Part shown: positions 24,383 to 35,102 of the stretch, in pieces
Layout of the letters: each line of letters starts with the position of its first letter
Position numbering within the stretch: position 1 is the first letter of the stretch
NCBI RefSeq assembly: GCF_001949145.1
Contig: NW_019091387.1
Coordinates: 1,588,276-1,648,275, forward strand
Direction: 5' to 3'
DNA from: Acanthaster planci
Taxonomy: Eukaryota; Echinodermata; Asteroidea; Valvatida; Acanthasteridae
DNA: 60,000 nucleotides
The notes under the pieces: generated by a model
Seen by the model: only the letters and a program-made list of their open reading frames with translations
Database searches by the model: none
What the model was told of the DNA's origin: nothing
Program-made: the position numbers and the translations under genes

Positions 24383-26567
24383 CACATTCTTTGTAGGGAA
24401 TTGAAATTAGTGCTTGTTATGTACCTATCATTTCCCAAACTGAGCCATGATGCCCTGTGTTTTGTGTGCCCTTTTGGGGGTTGGGGGAGGGATGGGGACC
24501 CAGATGCGTTGAATAGATGAGGGGGGAAGTTCTGGTCCGTAGACCTTTTCTGCATATCAGTTTGTTATTAGCCTCTCCTTCTAATTTAATTTCATGGGGG
24601 AGTGAGTGTGCCCTTGAACACCTTGGAGCAATATTGTACTTCCCTTTTTTTGCAGTTATAAGATGTTGGTCCTGTCTTATCCCTTCAGTGAGTTGAAGGT
24701 CTACACATGCATTTACTTTGACTTGTATGTAAATTAAAATAGTATCTTATTTCATTGAAAAACATGCACTTTTCTGTGAAAGTGACGTGGTACACGAACC
24801 GTAGATAGCCGCACCGTTGGGAAGAATGCTCTATCCCAGTAGTAATTTACGCGTACACTCTATTTATGATTCATAGCCACAGTAATTGAAACTTTGTTTT
24901 TGGTTTGATTCCCTGTGCCAGCTTTCTGTTAAGCGCTTTATATTAAGTACACTGGAATTAAAAGCTCATGTGTACTTGTATGTAGACAGTGCATACTAAT
25001 TATACTCTCAAGTAGGTGATGTTTTCCAGTGTTAAAAAATAGGCTTGGTAAATATAATCTTGCTAATTGAGTCTGGCTAATTAGTCTTGCTAACCAAAGA
25101 GGCCATTGTTAGCCAGCATGAATGCATGCAGAGTGAGCCAAAGAGAAGGCCTGCTGCTAGTTTGAGATGACAGAACCACCACTGTTAACTTGCCTTGCTG
25201 CTGCCATCTGCAAAAAAACACTAACAAACCACAGAATAAATCAAATGGGGTGGTGGTCCAGTCATTTCAAACCCAGACATTTGTCAGCAACATAGAGCAA
25301 TCCAAACTGGTATTACATGCTGGGGGAGGGTGGGTTCAAGACCCTGGAGTAGTAGAAATTACAATGTAGCCACTAGTCAAGTTGAACTAAAGCTAAAAAG
25401 GAACCAGTGATAATGGGGGGGGGGGTGGTCTGGAGCAGATGCAGTAAAGATTCTGGTGAGAATGTTTGCCCTTATTCTTTCTCTTGTTTTGTCAGGGCTC
25501 ACAAGCAATCAGAATTGCTCAGTTGTTGGTAATTGATTTTTTGCTTTTATTTCAGGTTGACTCAACTTGTCATTTTCATTAGAACGGTGCATTTATTTCT
25601 TCTAATGGTGCATACGTAATACAGGTACATTATAATTGAGCAAGCTGTGCTGTAGGATTTAAAAAAGCAATGGGTTTTGCGTTGTAGTGAAGAAAGCAAC
25701 TTATGAAAAACAAGGCAGATTTTTCATTGTATTTACATGGATCTCAGAGGCAGGTCTTATCTTATCCCATTTAGTGGGATCTATGGTGTATATTTCCTGG
25801 ATGTAAGTATTTAGGAAACAGATTTCAAAGGTTTGAATACAACTCCAAATGATCATTATGCAATCCAGTATTTCAAGCAACCAGTGCAACACGCGCAGAC
25901 CTCACAATTGGTGAGCAGTAATAATCTTCAATCGCACAGTAAACCATTTGTATTTCTCTATTCACCCACACAGTAATTCCCACTGTATTCACTGCTGCCT
26001 ACAGGTATGCAGCATCCAAACCCAGGAAAAGAGTGTGTTGTGGGGAACTTGGTGTGTTCAGCATCAGTGATTTGCCATGCTTATGGTACCCCTCCCCCAT
26101 ATTATTATAGATTCAGCTTATTGCCCGGCCTGTAAGCTATGTACATTGTATTGGAGTTAGCAGAGTGATGTGGCTACCTTCAGCCCTGAATTCACAGTGG
26201 GAAGGCTTTTGTCATCCACAAGGGACGTGTGGGTTATGTTAGGAGGGCCAGCAATTTGGGGAATTTTTGTGGGCACTCCGGAACATGTGTGAAGTATTAG
26301 ATTAGGAGTCAGTAGCAAGGCAAAGGATGGTCAGCATAATCATAACCAGAACTGTGCTCTTTTTACCCACCTTTTTTGGCTTTGCTTGTTCAACTTCAAG
26401 CTACATGTACTACTATACTAGTAGGACTCTAACAAACCTGTCGCAGATCCACATGTACATTGTAATTTGTACGAAAGGATTTTAATCGGCATCTTGTAAT
26501 AGCTGATGACAGTGAGCTATTGCACTGTAATGGTTTCCTGTATTCAAGGATTTATGAGAAAGGCAGC

Positions 26568-26733
26568 ATGAAGGATCTTATTAAGAAATATATTCATCTG
26601 AAGAAGGAGCGATGCCCCCCTTCAATGGCAGCATCCTATCCAGTACGGAGATACTCCCCATACTGGCGATGCCAGGCACCGGTACTGTTGCCACAACCAG
26701 AACCTCCATGTACCCATCAACCACTTCCACCAA
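26568..26733 (+). CDS. Candidate alternative first coding exon B
   Basis: An ATG at 26568 (A at -3) opens 55 codons plus one base, ending at the perfect donor GTAAGTCAAC (GT at 26734-26735). The peptide starts basic (MKDLIKKYIHLKKERC) and becomes Pro-rich near the end (LLPQPEPPCTHQPLPP). No known domain is visible. The exit phase equals that of the exons at 4559 and 34880. The frame is also open upstream to 26520, and a TTCAAG just before 26550 could act as an acceptor, so an internal exon starting at 26550 is an alternative. In both readings the donor and phase are unchanged. The gene is not identified. Confidence 0.4.
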
Positions 26734-29700
26734 GTAAGTCAACTGAGCATTGATCTCTACCAAGTAAAAGAGACCATGTGGGCAAAAAGGTGGTTGAAGA
26801 TTTCATAAGTGTACTCTTTATGGAAAAAGGGTATTCCTTCACATTGAGCAGTGTAACTCTGACATTGACAACCTGATTTACACTGCTTCATTGTATTGCG
26901 TAAATCTTAACATTTTGTGTGTGGTTTTTTTTGGCTAACAGTTAGGAATCCAGAAGTCACCTAGCACATAGTCTATTTTTAGTGGCTACAATATTATCTG
27001 TGTGATAAAAGTGTTATTTCATTTCTTTTTCTGTTTTTTTCTGTTATTTTTCGATATAAATGTTCCTTCAGTTCAACTTTATGCAAACACAAAAAATACT
27101 CCACCAGAAATCTGTGAAGAAACACGCTACAAATTTCATGTACAGTATGCTATGTTGACCATGAAAGCACAACCACATCAAGGTCACATGTCAACAGATA
27201 CTTACCATTTTGTCAGCATTTGTCTTAATATTCTTATTATTGAAACTGTAAAAATGTCATTGAATTGGAAACCTTGTAATTGTACCTTTGACTTGGTTTA
27301 AATCATTGCTTTGGTTGTTGATTTTTTATTCTCCATTATAAAGTCTCCTCCTTTGAAACAGATGTAGTGGTACAAAACTTTTAAATATATTCTCTCCTTC
27401 CCACCCAGTGCTTGATCAGTTTTTCAGTTGTGTGTGACAATCTATATTAAGTTGGAGGATTGAAGACTTGTAATATCCCAGATCAGACTAAACAAAAGGA
27501 AAGCTGGATTTGAGAGCAGATCTTACATTTCATAACATCTTGTTCTTTATTATTTAATTAAGACTTTTTCAGCGAATGAAAAGTAAATTGCTGTGCTTAC
27601 ATATAGTCACTGTTGGATCGCTGTATCCATCCATCATCGATCTATTCTAAGTTTCCGTTAAGCCAGCCAGTGGGCGGACCAATTGTCATTCCGAAATGCT
27701 GACCAGCCCTGGAACATATTTATTCAAGTAAATACCTCTAACCCAAGTAATCGCTCCACCTGACAGTAGACACCTTCCCTAGTCTCTTCTGTCACTGGTT
27801 CCATTTTTAGAACAGATTAGAAGCAACTGCAGTGTGCACTGCAACTGGTAGTTACCCTGTGTATACTTACACAAGTTGAGGTCTTTTGAAAACTTTGCCA
27901 GATTTAGTGAGTTTGCTTTGGGTATAAGTGGGGATTATTGGAAATTCTCTTTCAAGGACTTACAGTTCTTGTTGGTATTGTAAGGAGAGATAGGGGGAAA
28001 AATCAATTCTACAGGTCTCCCAAAAAGTAGGAAACATGTACATGTACTTCACACACTGTGAAAGTGTCACCTGAAGCGTTGGGCACTTACACATGTACAT
28101 ATACAGTAGATGCATTTTGTCTTACTGGGAGCACAGGAGTACATTTGTTGGAAAATATTTTGATCTTGATTAGTTCTTAAAGTGTGTTCTTAGATGACAT
28201 CAGTAACCTGGGTGTAAACATACCACTTGGAAATTTAACTGTTTTATGTGCATTATAAAGAAATAGATCCAGTCTTTTTTCTTACATTTCTCTAAGAAGT
28301 AAGATTGCATAAGTTATGCAATAATTTGTTGTGCTTTATCTTCCGGAGCCATGAATGCCACAAAAATGAATTTTTCACTTTATAAATTTTTCAAAATTCC
28401 CTTTGAAAAAATTCCTTCAGAGTCTTGTATTAGAAAAAAAGTTTCTTCGCTGCATTTTGATTTTTCTTTTTGTAAATTGGACACATAAAATGAAGTGCTA
28501 CACTGGTGCTGGTAACAAGGCTGTTACTAACTGGCAGAGACAATCATGCTGGTGAAATCGAGATAAGGGCAGTTTCCAACAGGTGAATAATGTTTTCTTG
28601 TGGCTGAATTTGTACAAAAATATTTTTGGAAACTTGCATAAAAGCATGTGCGTATATGGCAGGAAAAACATTGGTACACTATGATTCCACCGTTTAATGA
28701 ACATCACAATACCAGCGATAGAATACTTTAATGCTGCAAAATGAGGGACGTTTGCCAACATGCTGCATTGCACGGTGTAAATGCTTGTGTAAAATCGTAG
28801 GTGACCCTTGTGACAGACACTTTGTGCAAAACATCACAGATGTTTGTTTCCATCATTCATGTGAAAGGGCCTAAGGTGTCCACTACCCATTTTGTGTGAA
28901 CATGTTTTGTTCTAACTTCAGAGGTCCACACAATGACTAATATGCTGGTACCAACCTATCTGCTGGTTGAACTCCTTTTGCATTATGTACAGCAATTATT
29001 GAACATAACTTCTACATTGGTCATAGTGTTCAACATATGTACCTCGTACCTACACAATTCAGCCCTTGCTGTAGTCATTGCTTTCCAACGCCACTGGAAA
29101 AGATTTAAACCCGTGTTTGCCCTGGACTTTTTATTCCGTGGATTTTACCAGCCAATAAGCACATAATTTATAGTCAAATGTGACCATTGTGCAGAGAAGT
29201 AACCGAGCTGGCAATGCAGTGACTCATTAGGGTGCTTTGCGTGACCTTTCTGTGTTTGTTTGCATCCTTTACCATCCTCGTTATCATCTGGAAATGGTGC
29301 ACCCTTTACACCAGTTAATCTTCCAATAGTGTAAAAAAATATATATACATGTATCTGCTATGATTGCAACCAAAAGAGGGAAAAATTGACTGGAAATATT
29401 GCCCACATGCTACACCGTGGTGAAACATGCAATGCGTATGTGTAGTTTTCCTGCACGAAGCATGCTGTTGTGCTCAGGCCGGATGTACATGTACTGTACA
29501 CTCTACCTACTGGGTGCTGGACAGCTGAACTACATACAAACAGTGTACAAAATATGCTTTTCCATGTTCCAGTTGCCAGGGTTAGATCTGACTTCAGCCT
29601 GCTCAAAATACAAGCGGAATCACATACCAATAAAGTGTAAAAAGGCTATTGCAATCTCACAGGTACACAGGGTGTTGCGGGTCAGTCCAATCAATAGTTT

Positions 29701-30163
29701 CAAAGTTAATTCTTTTGAGAATAGCTTCATTTAATTTTTTTATTCTTGCAGTAAAGGTGACATTTTCAGGTACATTGATCCATGGAGTTAGTTTTTCTCA
29801 GAAATTGTGTTGGATTATGTTAGGTTTCAAGAATTCAGATCTGTTTGTTACAGATTTGGTTAGTATCTGTTACATTTCTATTCAATTAGGTTTGGTCACA
29901 CGAACAACACATTTGACAACACATTATTGATATTGCTAGTTATGTGTAACTGGCCTTTTACTCAGGTATTTATTTTTGCTCACCTTTCTTGAGTTTGATA
30001 TGGTTTCATGCATCCACCGAAATTGAAATCATTCCCAGATGAAGATGTTGATGCTGGATTTCATGAAACTAGTGTTATTCTTGGGATATTTTGCTCTTGT
30101 TCTAGCTCAAGTTGCAAAAAGTGTGTTTGGTTTTGTTTTGGATTTGTTTGAATTGATACATGC

Positions 30164-30520
30164 CATATTACAGCTAATACCTGTAGTAAACTATTGAACG
30201 GTAATGGGAGACTTGGAGCCGCATGGTGCCGGCAGACAAACTGGTTTTGCGCGTGCTTGGAACTAATATGCATACCTAGAATGGCATGTGCATGCCCACA
30301 TCAACCAAAAGGGACCATTGTGCCTGCTGCCACCAAGTGTCTCAAAGTCTCCCATTAAAGTTCAACTGCAGCCAATTTCATGAAACATGCTAAAACTTTG
30401 AGCCATACATAAGCCTTGCTTATGTACCTCTGTCCACCATTTTGAAAAAGTTTTCATCATATCCTGGTTAAAACCATATTACAGTTAATACCTGTAGTAA
30501 ACTATTGACCGGTAATTGGA
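30164..30520 (+). repeat. Direct repeat pair about 311 bp apart
   Basis: The segment at 30164-30210 (CATATTACAGCTAATACCTG and on) recurs at 30475-30520 with a few substitutions, including a shared TAGTAAACTATTGA core. A shorter AACTGCAGC motif is repeated between and after the copies. The layout suggests an old local duplication or the two ends of an insertion. Confidence 0.7.
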
Positions 30521-31457
30521 GTTAAACTGCAGCAGAAAGAAATTCTCACAGTTCTCTATTGACAGTCAAACAAGTTTTTCATTACCTTTCTAAAACAAAA
30601 TTGTAAATTTCTTGTGTAAGCCTTGTTAAGTTCAGCAATGATTAGCCTTAACAGAATATGATGAGGTTGTCAAATCGTTCCTTTCAACTTTGTTCAGCTC
30701 AACTTACCCTACCTAAAATTACAGTGCAAGTTAGTTACCCTATAATTTCTTGCGCAAGTCACAGACTTCTGCATTGCATAAGTTTTGTGAAATTGCCCTG
30801 AATTTGTTGCGCAACGTAGGCAATAAAATGTGGCATAAGTGATGTTGCACCACCAAAATTAAATTTTGTGACATCAGCTGCTGATGGTGTAACCATCACT
30901 CTTGGTGCTGGCCTAGAACTTTGCACGATTTTGTTCTCCTTTTCGATGCTTCCGCCTGTAGCTAAGCATCCACACACACCTTATGGTGCATTCAACTTCT
31001 TGCTCTAATGCTTGATACCCACCAATCCATAAGTCATCAATTATTAATGGGTGTTATGAGTGGTCGATTGGTTCATTGGGCCAGTTGAATGGTGGGGCAT
31101 TATGTACGCAGATTAACACTGACATTGCATGGCACCTTGCCATTTACAATTTGCCACCTTTCTCTGTGGGTAAACTCAGAGTGCAAGTGCATTTACCCTC
31201 CAGTGGAACCATATTTGCTGTCAAGCTGGGCCAGGAGGCTGCAAAGAAAATCTGTCGTGATAGCTCAAAAATTCAATTCAAAAAAGAATATGGAGAATCC
31301 AATTTTCCTTTTGCTAAAGCAAACAGTCATTCTTAGTAGCTTTCTTGACAAGTTTCAGTTCAGTTGGCCTGGTCAATATACATGTAGGGTACGTTCAGAC
31401 AAGTTGCCAAATAGTGGTTGATCCAAAAATATTAAATTACCCCTCTGATTGAATGCT

Positions 31458-31545
31458 CTAATCCACCCAAGGTCGCGTAAGTTAAGGCATGAAGTTGGCA
31501 CAACTTGGACTCCCAAAAGCGGTGGATTAGCGTAAGTTGTGCCAA
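31458..31545. repeat. Nested inverted repeats
   Basis: CTAATCCACC at 31458-31467 pairs with GGTGGATTAG at 31521-31530. TTGGCACAACTT at 31495-31506 pairs with AAGTTGTGCCAA at 31534-31545. AAGTTG-GCA-CAACTT at 31492-31506 is itself a small hairpin. The interlocking arms resemble the terminus of a DNA transposon more than a regulatory RNA; no partner end was found. Confidence 0.6.
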
Positions 31546-31944
31546 AGATAACGATCTCCTCCCTCCTCCCCTCCCTCACAGTGATGAGCCACAAATATTA
31601 TGTGGACAAAACTGACCCTTGCTTGCATTTATATTTCAAGTTTATTCAGTTTAACCCAATACGTAGGCTACCAGTCCTTTTCAATTTGTGCATGCAATGT
31701 ACTGGGTGGAGACACATGCACATTTTATACTTACTAGACTAAAAATGTGATGCTAGTTTTTAATCATCTGTGAACATGTTTTAACTTACCTGGTACACAA
31801 TGAATAAACTACCACGCAAAATAAGTTACATAAATACCCTAACAGACCAAACTTAGACAGCTGAGGAGAGGAATATATGGGTCCTTACACCACCGGAATG
31901 GTGTCCTTCGTAGTTTTTAACACAATTTTTAATATGACATTGGA

Positions 31945-31970
31945 AGAGGTGTCAAGAATATGACACCTCT
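31945..31970. repeat. Perfect 10-bp hairpin
   Basis: AGAGGTGTCA and TGACACCTCT flank a 6-base loop. Its role is unknown. In a non-bacterial context it is not called as a terminator. Confidence 0.6.
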
Positions 31971-34879
31971 AGGCTGTGAAAAATGACATTGACCTGAAGA
32001 GATGTAGCTTTTTATTATGAAGTAGCTTTCTGTGCTTATTTGCCATCGGAACTTTGTAGCAATAAAACAAATGAATTTTACATGGTAACACCCAACGTCC
32101 TACAAGGCATTTTTTCAAGGGGCCAAAAGTGCATATAAATTGTATAAACTCCATGTGAATGTTCAAATGTTTGTGGAAACAAACAGAAGGTTAACACAGC
32201 TAAGGTTGTTCCATGCTACTATGTATATTTGATTAACTCTCTTACTTTTGTGATGCTATTTATCCCATGGCATATCTTCCAGACATTCAGAAGCTTATAG
32301 TTTTTTTAATTTGTCACAGCACCGCATTTCTCTCAAGGTTATTTCCTTTCTGTGACACACTGAAGGTTTGTCTAAATCTGACTTTTGGCTTTCTACATAG
32401 AAAAGGGGTTTTGTAGCAGGACTTATGAAACGATGATTTTGCATGCTATAAGCTTTCTTTACAACAGTAATGTTGTCAAATCTGATGAAGTAGCCTATGT
32501 GATGAAAGCTTAGATGCAAAATACATCTCAGTCCTTAAAGTGTTGCAAAATGTTTTTCTGTGTGTTACTGTTATTGCCTGACTGGCAGTGCCATCAATCA
32601 CTTTTAAGATGATATTTTATCCGAAATTCTGAAATCAAACTTGTGTGATGGAGTATTCACAGCCAGTGTCTAGAAATATTACTTTACACTATTTTACATG
32701 CTGCATGGTGGTATCTGAGTCCTCATTGCATTTGTTGTATCTATACCAATTTTGCCTACCAGATTTCTACATTACATTGCACATGTAATGTGAAATAGAA
32801 CGCGTGTTAGTCATTTTAGTCTCCTTGTCAATCTTTCTTGGTGAACATGCCTGTGGCTCGTAAGGAATGTAGACCTACACTAACTTAGATAAGGTACGTG
32901 AAATGAAGATGAACATCAAATGATATGCTATCGGTCCAAAATGTACGTGTTGGCCTATATATCACATGTACTTGTATCACTAGTACCTGTATTTTAGAAG
33001 CACAGCTCATGACAGAGTGTTAATAAAGAAGTGACTCTGTCAGCCTTTGGTACACAGCTGAGGGTTTTGGTATCCCTTGGAAATTTTGTCCCCACTGATC
33101 AGTCCCAACTAACAACAAAAACTGCCACCAGTGATTGTATGGAGACCCTCTTCATCCCCTGCATAAAAGGTCTGCTTTGAATAATTCCCTCATGGTCGCC
33201 AAACCCCAGCACCCACTGTGTTTCTGTACCTTATACAGTTTGCTCACCCTTGTGTGAAAATACCCTCAACAGGGCTTTGGGCATGGACCAATCTCTTGAG
33301 ACCATTATGAGAGGCAGATGAAGCAAGGGAAGACCATAACGCTTGTTCTCTGTGGCCCTTGGCAGCTTCATCCCCTCAGGCTGCAAGTATTTACATGTCA
33401 AAGTGTGGATGAGTACACAGTGGAAATCCCTCTTTGCACAGAATGTCCAACTCCTGGCCACTGTGATTTCTGTTTTTAAATTCAGACCCATGTTGTTTTA
33501 TGGGAATGAGGGTTCCATCAAAGTTTGTATGTGGTACCAATGCCTAACACGATTTATGATGAAAGTTGTTCACTTGGAGAAAACGAATAGATTGATGAGA
33601 TTGTGCAAGGTGGAGGAGCATGGACTGGCATTGTTTACAAAGGGCCAATTACATTTGTGAAATCCATGCAGAGGAGTCTGAGCAGTGTAATCATGTTGGA
33701 AACAGCTCATCTGGAGTGGACTTCATTGTGATGATGTTACATTAAGGATGTGTTCATGTCCTGCAGAAGTGATTTGTTCTGATGTGTTGTAACTGCAGGA
33801 GAAATCAGGTGAGCTAACAGGATATTCACAACATTTCTTGACATTGAATTAAGCACAGCTGACTCCTGTCACGAAACCAGACTACAAAGTGCTCTGATCC
33901 TCTGCTGCCACCCAGTACTTTGGCTTGTCATTCAACTGTGTGGAGAGGGTGTCTGATGTCTGTGGGGCTTTCTAGCTGAAGCTGCTTCTTGAAACACATG
34001 TAACATTACTAGTATGTGGATGGACATTTTTGCTGGGAGTTTCTTGTGATTGCAACAGCGGGCCAGTTCTTTGGACTGCAGTGCTCAATGATTGATACAT
34101 CTTGAATGATGACATACATGTACATCAGATTGCTTGCTTTCAGGCCATTACACCAAAGATCCATCTCCCGTAGGACATAAAAACCAATGTTGTGCTGACA
34201 GGTGGAAAAGGAATTACACCTGTATCTTTGGCTGTGTGTAGTTTGTGAAGTCTACAAAGTGAGTCTTTTGAGGTTAAGAGAATACATGTATAACATTGTA
34301 CTTAAGACACAGTGGTCACATTTCGCCTTTATTGTTATGTAACAGCATTCCACTCATACTAGAGTTATAAATGGAATTGACTGAGACATGGAGCAGGTTT
34401 TTGATATCAAGCTATCACTTGACAGAATGCAACCTTCAGTTCCACTTGGTGCAAGACAAGCAAGATTATGAACAGCAAAATAGACTTGGTCTCCCATGTG
34501 TCAAGTATTTAAATAGTTCTATGTGTAATGTCCAATAACGTCATCCATTACTGCCATTCCCTGGAGCCAGTTCGTTATCATCAGTCAAGCATAGAGCAGA
34601 ATGAACTCCTTGCCTTCTGGAGTATATGGCTATACCACACCAGGCTTATTAGTCGCTGTGAATGACTTCACAAGTCTGTCAATGCTGCACTGACCTTGCA
34701 TCTGTGAATTTGCTAATGGTACAGCATCAGATCAGCCCTACCTCATTAATGACAATTTCACTGCAACAATAAGGAGGCTATTCTAGACTGACAATTCCCT
34801 GGGCGCATGCTTCAGCTCCACAAAGGAATTCCTGTGGTAAATGGCCATCTAACCCCCTGTCTTCTGCCAATCTGTGGTG

Positions 34880-35102
34880 ATGGCTACCTCCTCCACACTC
34901 TCTGGTGATGTCAGTGGGCATGACAGCAGTTATAGTAAACAGCAGAGTATCACCATGAATTCACCCACTCCCAGCCCGACATCTCCAGATGGTGTGTTTT
35001 TAAGGAGGAAGGTTTCACCTCCAGAGATACAAGTTAGTTCAGAAAATGGCAATACCAGGCGATGGATGCTGCATAAGATGAGACTACAGACCCTCTCCCT
35101 TG
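34880..35102 (+). CDS. Candidate alternative first coding exon C
   Basis: An ATG at 34880 (G at -3 and G at +4) opens 74 codons plus one base, ending at a perfect donor, GTAAGTTG (GT at 35103-35104). The peptide starts MATSSTLSGDVSGHDSSYS. It has a Ser/Thr/Pro-rich middle (NSPTPSPTSPDG) with proline-directed phosphorylation-like sites (RRKVSPPE), and ends in a basic stretch (RRWMLHKMRLQTLSLG). This is the most protein-like segment in the window. The phase equals that of candidates A and B. A possible acceptor (CTGGTGATGTCAG, ending at 34914) after a pyrimidine-rich run would make it an internal exon beginning at 34915. It looks like a disordered N-terminal region; the family is not identified with certainty. 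Confidence 0.55.

Larger units (their letters stand above)
17300..26567. other. Probable intron sequence with dispersed repeats
   Basis: No exon could be supported. The contents include a G homopolymer at 17932-17941, a T/G tract near 23130-23147 and the palindrome runs listed separately. A segment at 20880-21180 carries four GTGTGAAM-type motifs and looks like a degraded DNA-transposon copy. A short perfect hairpin, TTAACCTC with GAGGTTAA, lies near 19747-19767. A minus-strand open stretch at 17850-18167 has some coding look but no supporting splice sites or domain. Confidence 0.45.
26734..34879. other. Probable intron sequence; repeats and hairpins, no supported exon
   Basis: This stretch holds a 46-47 bp direct repeat (30164 and 30475), hairpins at 31458-31545 and 31945-31970, and a short relic near 29124-29149 resembling the inner end of the 10301 foldback. 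From about 33100 to 34870 it is more GC-rich and may be an old decayed element, but no domain can be read from it. Minus-strand open stretches such as 30759-30977 have no splice support. Confidence 0.45.

Noticed and set aside
25254-25343. Possible third tRNA-derived SINE (box A-like 25254-25264, box B-like 25333-25343)
   Set aside because: The two boxes are 68 bases apart, each has one mismatch, and no tRNA-like arms lie between them.
30759-30977. Minus-strand 72-codon frame that reads like a protein
   Set aside because: It starts without an ATG and has no supported splice sites. The composition alone is not enough.
31945-31970. Rho-independent-terminator-like hairpin
   Set aside because: There is no T-run after the stem and the context is not bacterial.
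33100-34870. Possible decayed retroelement or transposon in a GC-richer stretch
   Set aside because: Translation on both strands is broken by frequent stops and no motif could be read.
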